The notes beneath the pieces were generated by a model. That model did not search any database and was not told the DNA's origin. It was given only the letters and a program-made list of their open reading frames with translations. 61,924 bases of DNA. It comes from Candidatus Calescibacteriota bacterium (GTDB taxonomy: Bacteria > CAIJMQ01 > JAADFP01). The stretch covers positions 1 through 61,924 of the forward strand of contig JAGGYA010000018.1 of the NCBI GenBank assembly GCA_021162785.1, written 5' to 3'. The position numbers and the translations under genes were made by a program. How positions within the stretch are numbered: the stretch's first letter is position 1; each line of letters starts with the position of its first letter. Below, in pieces: positions 27,689 to 37,096 of this stretch.

Positions 27689-28537
27689 TTAATGAACAAT
27701 TTCTGTGCCAATACCTTTATCAGTAAAGATTTCTAAAAGAAGAGAATGGGGTAGAAGACCGTTTATTATATGGACTTTTTCCACCCCTTCCTTCAATGCC
27801 CTTAGAGAAGCTTTTACCTTAGGAATCATACCACCTTTTATCTTCCCCTCTTCAAGTAATTTCTCTGCATCTTGAGAATTTAGAGTAGAAATAAGGGTAG
27901 AAGGATTGGAAGGGTCAGCAAATATGCCCGGAATATCCGTAAGATAAATAAGTTTTAATGCTTTAATGCTGGCTGCAATTTTACCTGCCACCTCATCAGC
28001 ATTAATATTAAGGGTTTGGCCATCCTCATCAACCCCTAAGGGGGAAATAACAGGGATAAATCCTTCCTTCTCCAATATTTCTAAAAGACCTGTATCTACT
28101 TTCTCAATTTCACCCACTAAACCGAGTTCTCCAGGAATCTTTTTTGCTTTTATCATATGACCATCTTTCCCACTTAATCCTACTGCTTTCCCTCCCAATC
28201 GGTGAAGGAGATTAACAAGGTCTTTATTTATCTTTCCCAAAACCATTTCTGCTATATCTAATGTTTCCTTATCCGTCTTCCTCAATCCTCCCTCAAATTC
28301 TACTTTTTTCCCCAGCCGTTCCATCAGCTGGGTAACTTGAGGCCCTCCCCCATGTATAACCACTGGTTTTATTCCCACAAACTTTAAGAGCACAATATCC
28401 TGAGCAAAATTTTCTTTAAGTCTTTCATTATCCAATAGTTTCCCCCCACATTTAATTACCATAGTTTGCCCATAGAATTTACGGATATAAGGGAGTGCCT
28501 CCAGAAGAACTGTAGTCCTTAAGTGTTTCTCCTCCAC
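27689..28537 (-). CDS. argB: Acetylglutamate kinase
   Basis: A 282-residue ArgB. It phosphorylates N-acetylglutamate in arginine synthesis. Amino-acid kinase fold motifs are clear: VIKCGGKLL, VIHGGGPQV, and NINADEVAGKIAASI. An N-terminal helix (about 1-20), as in arginine-sensitive ArgB, suggests feedback inhibition. It follows argJ. Confidence 0.96.
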   Translation of the reverse strand: MEEKHLRTTVLLEALPYIRKFYGQTMVIKCGGKLLDNERLKENFAQDIVLLKFVGIKPVVIHGGGPQVTQLMERLGKKVEFEGGLRKTDKETLDIAEMVLGKINKDLVNLLHRLGGKAVGLSGKDGHMIKAKKIPGELGLVGEIEKVDTGLLEILEKEGFIPVISPLGVDEDGQTLNINADEVAGKIAASIKALKLIYLTDIPGIFADPSNPSTLISTLNSQDAEKLLEEGKIKGGMIPKVKASLRALKEGVEKVHIINGLLPHSLLLEIFTDKGIGTEIVH

Positions 28538-28556
28538 TTTTTCATTGTATCATAAT

Positions 28557-29747
28557 TCAAGTGTGATAATGTGCATTAATTCTCACATATTCCTCCGTAA
28601 GGTCACAGCTCCAGAAAGTTAGTGAATGAGGACCATGATAGAGATTAACCTCAATGATAATTTCCTTATCTTTAAGTTTTTCTTTCAATTCTTTCCCCAC
28701 GGGTAGGGGGGAGAGATTTTTGAAAATCGTAATCCCCTGAATGGATAGTTCCAGGCGTTCAGGTTTAAATTTTGCTCGAGCACTACCCACTGCTGCCAGA
28801 ATCCTTCCCCAGTTGGGGTCTTCTCCATATATGGCAGTTTTCACAAGAGGAGAACGGGCAATAGCCCGGGCTATTCTCCGAGCATCCTTCCTGTCCCAAG
28901 CTCCTTTAACCCTGATTTCTATCAGTTTAGTAGAACCCTCCCCATCCCGGGCTATCATCTTTGCCAGTTCCTGACATACCTGGGTAAGGGAGGAAAGAAA
29001 GAGAGGATAGTTTTCAGAATCTGGTTTTATTCGAGGGTTCCTGGCAAGACCACTGGCCAAGATAAACACAGAATCATTTGTAGACATATCACCATCCACT
29101 AAGAGATTATGGAAGGAATTATCAACAGCTTCTCTTAAAGCCTCTTTAAGAGCTTCTTCCTTTATACATGCATCTGTAAGAAGGAAAACAAGCATGGTAG
29201 CCAGCTGGGGAGAAATCATCCCCGCTCCTTTGGCTATACCTGTGATTCTAACCATTTTTTTGCCTCTCCCGGGGATGGGAGTAGTGAGAGAGAAGACTTT
29301 AACAAATGTATCAGTAGTGAGTATTGATTGAGCGAAATCTTCCAAATTATAAGGGGATAACTTTTCTACCAGAAGAGGAAGTGCTTCCAGAATTTTATCT
29401 TTGGGTAGTCTTTTTCCAATTACTCCAGTGGAAGCAAGGAGAATTTGTTTTTCTTCAACACCTAAGAGGGAAGAAAGTCTTCGAGAAATTTCCAGGGCAT
29501 CCTCTCTACCTTCTTTTCCATTTAGGGCATTGGCACATCCACTATTTACCAGAATTGCCTGTGCTTTCCCATTTTTTATCCTTTTTATGTCAATGAGCAC
29601 AGGATGGGCTTTAAGTTTGTTCTGGGTAAAGAACCCTGCTGCCAGACAGGGTTCCCAGGCATAGATAAGACCCAGATCCTTCTCCCCCTTTTCCTTAATA
29701 CCACAGGATATCCCGGAGAATTTAAACCCTAAGGGGACTTCATTCAT
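28557..29747 (-). CDS. argJ: Glutamate N-acetyltransferase / amino-acid acetyltransferase ArgJ
   Basis: A 396-residue ArgJ. It recycles the acetyl group between acetylornithine and glutamate. Autocleavage is expected before nucleophile Thr184 in PQLATMLVF. The oxyanion residues lie in ASTGVIG, and the C-terminal domain has YGEDPNWGRILAAVG. It supports a cyclic arginine pathway. argC and argD are not in the window. Confidence 0.96.
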   Translation of the reverse strand: MNEVPLGFKFSGISCGIKEKGEKDLGLIYAWEPCLAAGFFTQNKLKAHPVLIDIKRIKNGKAQAILVNSGCANALNGKEGREDALEISRRLSSLLGVEEKQILLASTGVIGKRLPKDKILEALPLLVEKLSPYNLEDFAQSILTTDTFVKVFSLTTPIPGRGKKMVRITGIAKGAGMISPQLATMLVFLLTDACIKEEALKEALREAVDNSFHNLLVDGDMSTNDSVFILASGLARNPRIKPDSENYPLFLSSLTQVCQELAKMIARDGEGSTKLIEIRVKGAWDRKDARRIARAIARSPLVKTAIYGEDPNWGRILAAVGSARAKFKPERLELSIQGITIFKNLSPLPVGKELKEKLKDKEIIIEVNLYHGPHSLTFWSCDLTEEYVRINAHYHT

Positions 29748-29748
29748 C

Positions 29749-30756
29749 TTAGTTAATCAAAGAAACAGCCTCACCCATTGAAAATAGTATAAACATCCCC
29801 CAAATGTAAAGAAGAAATATAAGTAAACTATCCCAGCCCATTCTTAAAAAAGCCCTTCTTGAACGATATATCATACCAAGAAGAAGAATTACTGTAAGGA
29901 TACCCGCCAGTATTAGAGTGAAAATATTACTGGAGGAAATCTCTGAAAGTAGATAACCTCCCCGATAAAAAGCATCGGAAAAGAAAGGGATAACCAGATT
30001 CTGCAAATTTGCTCCCAGTATATTTCCCACAGCCATATTTGGTAATCCCATCTTCAGGGATGCTATGGTGGTGCTGAGTTCTGGGAGTGAGGTGACCACT
30101 GCTAAAAAGAGAGTTCCTACAAAAGTTCGAGAAAGACCGGTAATCCGGCTTATCTTCTCTCCCGTTTTTGCTAGCCACAATCCTCCAATCAAAATTAACC
30201 CACCCAAGATAAAGTAATAAAGCCAGAATTTCCATATCCCTTTTTCCCTTTCTCTTTTTTCTACTTCTTCATTATTTCTGTGCTGGTGGATGAAAATCAT
30301 TCGGAGAGCAATAAAGTAGAATAAAAAGATGAAGATGGTATCTCCACCCACACCCAAAATCCCTCGGTTAAGAGGAAGGGTAAGAAAAAAGAGGTAGAGG
30401 AAAATGAATAGTATAAGGAAGGAACCGCTTAAGGCAAGAGATGGGTCAAGTCCACGGGTTAAAGGCTCCTTGGAGAGGAAATCCAGAATAGCTATAAGGA
30501 AGAGATTGAAAGTTATACTCCCCAGATTGTTTCCCAGAGATAGGTCTGGTTGATGAAGGATACCCGCAGAACTTACAGAGGTGAAAAGTTCAGGAAGGGC
30601 TGTGGAGAAAGAGAGAAGTATCAGTCCAACCCATGTCCTTTCCCATCCCATCACCTCGCCAATTTTATCTCCCACCCGTGCAAGATAGCTTCCGGAAATT
30701 ATGATGAGAGCACTGGCAAGGATAAACTCACCCCAAACCCACATTAAACTATCCAA
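29749..30756 (-). CDS. Na+/Ca2+ exchanger family (CaCA) membrane protein
   Basis: A 335-residue cation/Ca2+ exchanger with ten or so helices and the two inverted alpha repeats. Repeat 1 is FSTALPELFTSV ... GNNLGSITFNL; repeat 2 is VVTSLPELSTTIAS ... GNILGANLQNL. The Glu residues in the two PELxT motifs bind Ca2+ or Na+. It would use the Na+ gradient, in keeping with the Na+-type ATPase. It overlaps the isomerase gene upstream by 8 bases. Confidence 0.92.
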   Translation of the reverse strand: MDSLMWVWGEFILASALIIISGSYLARVGDKIGEVMGWERTWVGLILLSFSTALPELFTSVSSAGILHQPDLSLGNNLGSITFNLFLIAILDFLSKEPLTRGLDPSLALSGSFLILFIFLYLFFLTLPLNRGILGVGGDTIFIFLFYFIALRMIFIHQHRNNEEVEKREREKGIWKFWLYYFILGGLILIGGLWLAKTGEKISRITGLSRTFVGTLFLAVVTSLPELSTTIASLKMGLPNMAVGNILGANLQNLVIPFFSDAFYRGGYLLSEISSSNIFTLILAGILTVILLLGMIYRSRRAFLRMGWDSLLIFLLYIWGMFILFSMGEAVSLIN

Positions 30757-31597
30757 TTAATGATTGGAGATACTTATATCCCAGAATTAACCCTTCTCTT
30801 CTTCTCTCCCCTGAGAAAACCGGATCTTCATGTTCTATTACAAATCCTCCCTGATAATTTGCTTCTTTGAGGATATTCACTATTCTTCTCCAGTCTATCT
30901 CCCCAAATCCGGGAATTCGGTATCTCCACCAACCCTGGCCATAAATTGTTTCTTTATCCCGTATGGAAGGGAAAATTTCTGTATCCTTTGCATGGAAATG
31001 GTAGACCTTTTCCTTAAAATCTCTTAAAACTTTAAGGTAATCTACTCCCAGCCAGTAAAGATGAGAAGGATCATACTCCAACCCTAAGGCAGGGGAATTT
31101 ATTTCTTCCAGCATCATCTCCCATATTTTGGGAGAGAAAGCTATGTTTATTCCACGAAAAGGATGACCATAAATGGTGGGGCAGTTTTCTATGGCAATCT
31201 TAACCCCTTTTTCTTCCGCTTTTTTCACTATGGGAAGAAAGACTTTTTTGAACTCGGGTATATTTTCCTCAAGGGAAAGTTCTGGGATTCTTCCCGCAAA
31301 GGTAGCTATTACTTCCACTCCACATTCGGAAGCAATATCTATCAGGCGGAGAAGATGATTGTTTACCCTTTCTCTCTCTTCTTTATCCGGAGAAAGATGA
31401 TTGGAGTGGGTAGCCAGGGCAGTAATTTTTATTCCATATTCTTCAGCCATGGCCTTTATCCCTTCCGCTCCTTTCTCCCTCCAGAGTTCCATGAATCTGG
31501 ATTCAGGACGGGCATTTACCTCCATACCCTGAAATCCCACTTCCTCAGCGAATCGAAGCTCCTCCTGGCTAAATTCTCCCAAATATCCAAGTATCAT
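30749..31597 (-). CDS. Sugar phosphate isomerase/epimerase-like TIM barrel
   Basis: A 282-residue xylose isomerase-like protein. Landmarks are IAIENCP (metal Glu), LGLEYDPSHLYW (Asp/His), VYHFHAKDTE (His) and the final FVIEHEDP (Glu), the four metal ligands of the family. The partner is the Gfo/Idh/MocA oxidoreductase just upstream; the pair commonly converts inositols or keto sugars by oxidation and isomerisation. The exact substrate is unknown. Strong ribosome site AAGGAGGTGAAG. Confidence 0.88.
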   Translation of the reverse strand: MILGYLGEFSQEELRFAEEVGFQGMEVNARPESRFMELWREKGAEGIKAMAEEYGIKITALATHSNHLSPDKEERERVNNHLLRLIDIASECGVEVIATFAGRIPELSLEENIPEFKKVFLPIVKKAEEKGVKIAIENCPTIYGHPFRGINIAFSPKIWEMMLEEINSPALGLEYDPSHLYWLGVDYLKVLRDFKEKVYHFHAKDTEIFPSIRDKETIYGQGWWRYRIPGFGEIDWRRIVNILKEANYQGGFVIEHEDPVFSGERRREGLILGYKYLQSLIG

Positions 31598-31672
31598 TCT
31601 TCACCTCCTTATTCTGCGGAAATCCTCACCTTTTCCATAAACTCGCAAGTTCCCGTATGCAGAATTCCTTCT

Positions 31673-32749
31673 TCAAAGTTTTACTTCCTTCTTTTCTTCC
31701 CAGGATTTATAAATAGACTCTATAATCCTCACCAATTCCCTTCCTCTTCTTTCATCTGCCTCGGGTTTTCGTCCTTCCAGAATGCAACTCAGGAACTCTT
31801 TTATCTCTTCCATGTAGGGATTAACATCTTCTCTAATTTTTGGCTCTATATCCTGAGGGACCCCTTTCTCCTCACTGTAAATTTTGAGGGGAGGGAAAAC
31901 TGCACCTGCTTTATCTCCTGCAAGGAATATTCGGATGCCCTCATGATGTTCATAGTTCAGTGCCCAACTCGCCTTAAATATCACCACTTTTTCTCCTTCC
32001 AGGTAGATGATCCCACCCCCAAAATCCTCCACATCGAATATCCCTGTTTTCTCATCCTTCACTCCCAGTTTTTTCTCCCAATCTGGCTGGGGTGGCCATT
32101 CTCCTTTTCCTGCCCGAAAACCAAACTTTTGAAAGGCAAATCCATTTACTCTTTCCACCTTTGGGAAATCAAGGAACCAGAGTAGAGCATCCAGAACATG
32201 GACTCCAATATCAAGAAGTGGACCTCCTCCACTCATCTGCTTGGTGGTAAACCATCCACCTAAGCCAGGAACTCCCCTTCTCCTCAGCCAATAACCTTCT
32301 GCAAAGTAAATCTCGCCCAATTTTCCCTCTTTTATAAGGGATTTCAGGTAGGAGAAGGCTGAAGTAAATCTCCAGTGCATACCCACCATTAATATTTTCC
32401 CTGTCTCCTCCACTTTTTTAACTATCTCATCTGCATCTTTTGTGGATATAGTCATTGGCTTTTCCACAAGAACATTACAGCCATGTTCGAGAGACCTTAT
32501 AACCTGTGCCTTGTGAAGGTAATTTGGGGTGCAGATACTCACAGCGTCAAGTTCCTCCTTTTCCAGCATTTCTTCATAAGATGTGTATAATCTTTTCACA
32601 CCAAAAACTTTTCTAACCCCCTCAAGTCTTAAGGGATTTTTATCCGCCACACAGATCAAATCTGCCTTTTCATAATCTCGATAACAGGAAATATGCTCTC
32701 TTCCAATACCACCCGCACCAATTACTCCAACCCTTAATTTCTCACGCAT
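31673..32749 (-). CDS. Gfo/Idh/MocA family oxidoreductase
   Basis: A 358-residue NAD(P)-dependent sugar or cyclitol dehydrogenase. The Rossmann motif GVIGAGGIGREH is at the N-terminus. The EKPMT motif (catalytic Lys) is at about residue 97. HWRF and GGGPLLDIGVHVLDALLWF (catalytic Asp/His helix) follow. It is 75 bases upstream of an isomerase gene and 3 bases downstream of purF. The gap 31598-31672 holds only the ribosome site of the isomerase. Confidence 0.92.
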   Translation of the reverse strand: MREKLRVGVIGAGGIGREHISCYRDYEKADLICVADKNPLRLEGVRKVFGVKRLYTSYEEMLEKEELDAVSICTPNYLHKAQVIRSLEHGCNVLVEKPMTISTKDADEIVKKVEETGKILMVGMHWRFTSAFSYLKSLIKEGKLGEIYFAEGYWLRRRGVPGLGGWFTTKQMSGGGPLLDIGVHVLDALLWFLDFPKVERVNGFAFQKFGFRAGKGEWPPQPDWEKKLGVKDEKTGIFDVEDFGGGIIYLEGEKVVIFKASWALNYEHHEGIRIFLAGDKAGAVFPPLKIYSEEKGVPQDIEPKIREDVNPYMEEIKEFLSCILEGRKPEADERRGRELVRIIESIYKSWEEKKEVKL

Positions 32750-32752
32750 TTC

Positions 32753-34126
32753 TTACCTCCTTTCCAGTATGAATTTATCCACTTTTTCTTCAGGTTTTAC
32801 GGGATAATCCCCTGTGAAACAGGCGGTGCAGAAATGTTCTCCTTTTTCCGGCATGCAGGAAAGCATCCCTTCAAGAGAAAGATAATAAAGAGAATCCAAA
32901 CCCAAAAACTTTCTTATCCCCTCTATGCCCATAATATTGGCAGCCAGTTCCCGGGGATTGGGGAAATCTATACCGTAGAAACAGGGGTAACGATGAGGAG
33001 GACAGCTAACTCTCATATGTATTTCCTTAACCCCAGCTTCCCTGAGTGTTCTCATTCTCATACGGGAAGTGGTACCTCTTACTATGGAATCCTCCACCAC
33101 AGTAATTCGTTTACCTTTGAGAATATCTCTGCAGGGATTGAGTTTAACCCTCACCCCCAAATCTCTTACTTCCTGAGAAGGCTGGATGAAAGTTCTACCC
33201 ACATAGTGGTTCCTGATCACTGCCATTTCAAAAGGTAAATTACCTCTCAAAGCATAACCCAGAGCAGCATAGTTTCCTGAATCGGGGATGGGGACAACCA
33301 TATCCACATCGGTAGGGGCTTCTTCATAGAGTCTTGCTCCCAGTTTCTTCCTGGTTATGTAAACACTTCCTCCAAATTGCCAGCTATCCGGCCGAGCAAA
33401 GTAGATGAACTCAAAAATACAGTAAGAAGGTTTAACTTTTTTAAAAGGATGATAGGATTTCACACCCTTGCTCTCGATTTCTACTATCTCCCCCGGCTCT
33501 ATCTCCCTTAGGAATCTTGCCCCAATTAAATCAAAAGCACAGGTTTCTGAAGAAATGACTGGTACACCACCCAAATCTCCTAAGACAAGGGGCCTAAATC
33601 CATGGGGATCCCTTACCGCAAAGATTCTATCTTCCGTGGAAATAAGAAAAGAGTATGCACCTTTAAGCTGGGATAGAGCATCCACGATTCTCTCCACCAT
33701 ATCTTTTTTACGGGAGCGGACTATGAGGTGTATTAAAAGTTCTGAGTCAAGCGTGGTTTGAAAGAGAGCACCATCCTTTTCCAGTTTTTCCCTTAAACTC
33801 AAAGAATTTACAAGATTACCATTATGAGCAACTGCCAGATACCCTTTTTTCCATCGGGTAAGGAAAGGTTGTGCATTACGAATATGGGAGGAACCTGTAG
33901 TTGAGTAACGGACATGTCCAATAGCAATATGTCCTTTTAGTTTTGCAACTATTTCAGGGGAGAAAACTTCTGAGACAAGACCCATACCCAGATGTGCATG
34001 AACTTCCCTTCCATCAGATACCACTATCCCTGCACTCTCCTGCCCTCGATGCTGAAGTGCATATAATCCAAGGAAGGTAAGATAAGAAGCCTGGGTATGA
34101 CCATAGATTCCAAAGATTCCACACAT
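32753..34126 (-). CDS. purF: Amidophosphoribosyltransferase
   Basis: A 457-residue PurF, the first committed enzyme of purine synthesis. The mature nucleophile Cys2 follows Met1 directly, so there is no propeptide. The glutaminase domain has ALQHRGQESAG; the PRPP loop is VVEDSIVRGTT. Four cysteines (in SCPPHRYPCFYG and CMPEKGEHFCTACF) match the [4Fe-4S]-binding type known from Bacillus, which is oxygen-labile. It starts 1 base after hisF; HisF's by-product AICAR feeds the same pathway. Confidence 0.96.
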   Translation of the reverse strand: MCGIFGIYGHTQASYLTFLGLYALQHRGQESAGIVVSDGREVHAHLGMGLVSEVFSPEIVAKLKGHIAIGHVRYSTTGSSHIRNAQPFLTRWKKGYLAVAHNGNLVNSLSLREKLEKDGALFQTTLDSELLIHLIVRSRKKDMVERIVDALSQLKGAYSFLISTEDRIFAVRDPHGFRPLVLGDLGGVPVISSETCAFDLIGARFLREIEPGEIVEIESKGVKSYHPFKKVKPSYCIFEFIYFARPDSWQFGGSVYITRKKLGARLYEEAPTDVDMVVPIPDSGNYAALGYALRGNLPFEMAVIRNHYVGRTFIQPSQEVRDLGVRVKLNPCRDILKGKRITVVEDSIVRGTTSRMRMRTLREAGVKEIHMRVSCPPHRYPCFYGIDFPNPRELAANIMGIEGIRKFLGLDSLYYLSLEGMLSCMPEKGEHFCTACFTGDYPVKPEEKVDKFILERR

Positions 34127-34127
34127 T

Positions 34128-34886
34128 TTAAATTCTCACCTCCACTCCCTTTTCTTTAAGGAACCGTTTAACCTCCATTATCTCTAAAATCCCGTAATGG
34201 AAGAGCGAAGCAGCAAGGGCAGCATCTGCTTTCCCATCCACGAGTGCTTCATAAAAATGTTCAAGTTTACCTGCACCACCTGAAGCAATGACCGGGATAC
34301 TTACAGCTTCAGAAACTGCTTTAGTTAGAGGGATATCGTATCCTTCCTGTGTCCCATCCGCATCAATACTGGTGAGAAGAATTTCACCTGCTCCAAGTTC
34401 TTCCACTTTTTTTGCCCACTCTACTGCATCGAGACCAGTAGGAGTGGTTCCTGAATTTATGTAAACTTCCCATTTCTCTTCCCCAACTTTCTTAGCATCA
34501 ATGGCCACAACTATACACTGACTGCCAAATCTCTCCGAAGCCTCTCTTATCAAAGGAGGATTCTTAACTGCAGCAGTATTTATGGAAACCTTGTCTGCCC
34601 CGTGTTTTAAAAGTTCCCTTATATCTTCAATGCTTCTCACTCCTCCTCCTACTGTGAGGGGGATAAAAACCTGTTCTGCAGTTCGGGCAACCACATCCAG
34701 CATGATTTTTCTCTTCTCTAAGGTAGCAGTAATGTCTAAGAAAACCACTTCATCCGCTCCTTCCTCAGAGTATCTTTGAGCATTTTCTACTGGATCACCT
34801 GCATCTCTCAGGTTTAAAAAATTTATTCCTTTAACCACTCTCCCTTCCTTTACATCAAGACAGGGAATTATTCTTTTGGCAAGCAT
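34128..34886 (-). CDS. hisF: Imidazole glycerol phosphate synthase, cyclase subunit
   Basis: A 252-residue TIM barrel. It makes imidazole glycerol phosphate and AICAR using ammonia from HisH. Catalytic Asp11 is in PCLDVKEG and Asp130 in AIDAKK; phosphate loops are VGGGVRS and ASGGAGK. It is separated from its partner hisH by guaA, an unusual insertion. Confidence 0.97.
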   Translation of the reverse strand: MLAKRIIPCLDVKEGRVVKGINFLNLRDAGDPVENAQRYSEEGADEVVFLDITATLEKRKIMLDVVARTAEQVFIPLTVGGGVRSIEDIRELLKHGADKVSINTAAVKNPPLIREASERFGSQCIVVAIDAKKVGEEKWEVYINSGTTPTGLDAVEWAKKVEELGAGEILLTSIDADGTQEGYDIPLTKAVSEAVSIPVIASGGAGKLEHFYEALVDGKADAALAASLFHYGILEIMEVKRFLKEKGVEVRI

Positions 34887-34887
34887 A

Positions 34888-36429
34888 TCACTCCCATTCT
34901 ATAGTGGCAGGGGGTTTGGAACTTATATCATAAACCACACGGTTAACCCCTTTAACTTCATTAATGATACGATTAGCGATCCGGTGAAGGAGATCATGGG
35001 GAAGTTTAGCCCAGTCAGCAGTCATAGCATCCTCGGAAACCACACATCGCACTGCAATCACATTTTCATATGTTCTTTCATCACCCATCACCCCAACACT
35101 TTTGACCGGGAGAAATACAGCAAAAGCCTGCCAGAGTTCGTTGTAATAACCTGCTTTTTTTATCTCCTCTTCCACGATTGCATCAGCTTCTCTCACAATT
35201 CTTAAAGCTTCCGGAGTTACCTCACCAATAATTCTTACCGCAAGGCCTGGGCCTGGAAAAGGATGTCGGAGGATTATCTCCTCTGGTAAACCCAGCTTCC
35301 TCCCCAGTTCCCTCACTTCATCCTTGAAAAGTTCACGGAAAGGTTCTATAAGTTCCAGTTCCATCTTTTCAGGTAATCCCCCCACATTATGATGTGTTTT
35401 TATGGTGGAAGAGGGCCCACCAAAAGAGGAGGTAGATTCAATTACATCTGGATAAAGAGTCCCCTGAGCAAGAAACTTTATATTCCCTATTTTCTTCGCC
35501 TCTTCCTCAAAAACATTTATGAACTCGTTTCCTATGATTCTTCTTTTTTCCTCAGGATCGACAACTCCTTTAAGAGCTTTGAGGAACCTTTCCTTTGCAT
35601 CCACAATGTGAAGATTGAGGGGAAAATCTTTTAAAAAGAGGCTTTCCACCCTTTCTCTTTCACCTTTACGCAAAAGTCCCGTATCCACAAATATGGCATG
35701 TAGTCTATCCCCCACTGCTTTTTTAAGTAACACCGCAAGCACGGAGGAATCCACCCCTCCTGAGAGAGCACATACTACTTTTTCTTCACCCACTCTTTCC
35801 CTGATTTCCTGAATCTTTTTTTCCAGAAAAGAACCCATATCCCATTGTGGTTTAATGGAAGCAATCTTCAAAAGGAAATTTGAAAAGAGAAGTTTCCCTT
35901 TGGAGGTGTGAACCACCTCTGGATGAAACTGCACTCCATAATATTTCCTTTTTGGATCTCCAATTACCGCATGAGGAGAATGAAGTGTGGAAGCAAAAGT
36001 TTTGAAACCTTCCGGTAAACTCTCCACTCTATCTCCGTGAGACATCCAGACAATCTCTTCCTCTCCCCATCCTTCCAGTAAATGGTTCTTTTCTTTGACA
36101 AAAAGAGGTGTTTTCCCATACTCTCTTTTCTCCGAAGGAACCACTTTCCCTCCCAGCATTTCCACCATAACCTGCATACCATAGCAGATACCAAGAAGTG
36201 GGATTCTCTCTTCAAAGATTCTCTTATCGGGGAGGGGAGCACCGGGAGTATGAACGCTTGCTGGACCTCCTGTGAGAATAATAGCATCGGGTTTATACTT
36301 GGAAATCTCCTCCCAAGAAATAGAATAGGGAAATATCCGGGAATAAATATTGAGTTCTCGCACTCTTCGAGCAATGAGCTGATTGTATTGAGAACCAAAA
36401 TCCAGGATTACAACAGGGACTTTCTCCAT
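34888..36429 (-). CDS. guaA: GMP synthase (glutamine-hydrolysing)
   Basis: A 513-residue GuaA from the ATG at 36429; a 10-codon extension upstream would overlap hisH and has no family support. The amidotransferase domain has Cys82 in GICYGMQ and the His/Glu pair in QFHPEVVHT. The ATP pyrophosphatase motif ALSGGVDSS and the C-terminal dimer domain (ending [24 protein letters not shown]-like tail) complete it. It converts XMP to GMP. It lies between hisH and hisF. Confidence 0.96.
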   Translation of the reverse strand: MEKVPVVILDFGSQYNQLIARRVRELNIYSRIFPYSISWEEISKYKPDAIILTGGPASVHTPGAPLPDKRIFEERIPLLGICYGMQVMVEMLGGKVVPSEKREYGKTPLFVKEKNHLLEGWGEEEIVWMSHGDRVESLPEGFKTFASTLHSPHAVIGDPKRKYYGVQFHPEVVHTSKGKLLFSNFLLKIASIKPQWDMGSFLEKKIQEIRERVGEEKVVCALSGGVDSSVLAVLLKKAVGDRLHAIFVDTGLLRKGERERVESLFLKDFPLNLHIVDAKERFLKALKGVVDPEEKRRIIGNEFINVFEEEAKKIGNIKFLAQGTLYPDVIESTSSFGGPSSTIKTHHNVGGLPEKMELELIEPFRELFKDEVRELGRKLGLPEEIILRHPFPGPGLAVRIIGEVTPEALRIVREADAIVEEEIKKAGYYNELWQAFAVFLPVKSVGVMGDERTYENVIAVRCVVSEDAMTADWAKLPHDLLHRIANRIINEVKGVNRVVYDISSKPPATIEWE

Positions 36430-36436
36430 TTTCCAT

Positions 36437-37042
36437 TTAAGATTTAAGGAAATTCTCAAGTAATTTCAAGCCAATTTTCCCGCTCTTTTCGGGATGAAAC
36501 TGACAGGCAAAGAGATTACCTTTTTTTATGGAAGAGACGAATTCCAAACCATAAAAAGTGGTGGTGGCAATTATCTCTTTCTCCACAGGAACTACATAAT
36601 AAGAGTGAATAAAATAAAAATAGGAATTATCGGGTATCCCATCAAATAAATCTTCCACTTCCATCCTTAATTTTACCTGATTCCAACCCATATGAGGAAT
36701 TTTAAGAGAAGGAAGATGGGGGAATCTTTTAACAACTCCTTTAATCACTCCCATACCCTTTGCATTTCCTTCCTCACTCCGTTCAAATAGAAGCTGCAAT
36801 CCCAGACAGATACCTAAATAAGGTGTCCCTTCTTTCAGCTCCTCTTTTATAACATCCAGAATACCCTGCTTTTTTAAATTCTCCATAGCTTTACCAAAAG
36901 CACCTACCCCGGGAAGAATGATTTTTTTTGCCCTTTTTATATCTAAATATTCACCACTCACCTTAACTGTGTATCCACTTTTTTCCACAGCCTTAGCTAC
37001 ACTCCTCAAGTTGCCCATTCCGTAATCTACAACCACAATCAT
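36437..37042 (-). CDS. hisH: Imidazole glycerol phosphate synthase, glutaminase subunit
   Basis: A 201-residue class I amidotransferase. It begins [14 protein letters not shown], has nucleophile Cys79 in LGICLGLQ, and HPEKSG at the C-terminus. The open frame extends far upstream, but family length and the site AGGAGAC before the ATG at 37042 fix the start. It heads the hisH-guaA-hisF-purF run. Other his genes are not in the window. Confidence 0.96.
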   Translation of the reverse strand: MIVVVDYGMGNLRSVAKAVEKSGYTVKVSGEYLDIKRAKKIILPGVGAFGKAMENLKKQGILDVIKEELKEGTPYLGICLGLQLLFERSEEGNAKGMGVIKGVVKRFPHLPSLKIPHMGWNQVKLRMEVEDLFDGIPDNSYFYFIHSYYVVPVEKEIIATTTFYGLEFVSSIKKGNLFACQFHPEKSGKIGLKLLENFLKS

Positions 37043-37049
37043 GTCTCCT

Positions 37050-37074
37050 ATGATATCACCTTTTCTGTTATAAT
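37050..37074. promoter_or_regulatory. Divergent promoter region, hisH / nucleotide-sugar dehydrogenase
   Basis: Plus strand: an extended -10, TG-T-TATAAT (37066-37074), 22 bases before the ATG at 37097, which has a Shine-Dalgarno (GAGGAAAG). No good -35 is seen. Minus strand: TG-A-TATCAT (37058-37050) is a candidate -10 for hisH, but the ribosome site lies immediately behind it, so a more upstream box is also possible. Confidence 0.45.
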
Positions 37075-37096
37075 AGGAGGTCGATTTGAGGAAAGT

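Noticed and set aside
31163-32185. Long plus-strand frame of 340 codons
   Set aside because: Antisense to two well-recognised genes (isomerase and oxidoreductase); composition is Phe/Ser-rich as expected for a shadow.
36430-36459. Ten-codon extension of guaA
   Set aside because: Overlaps hisH and adds residues not typical for GuaA; ATG at 36429 fits.
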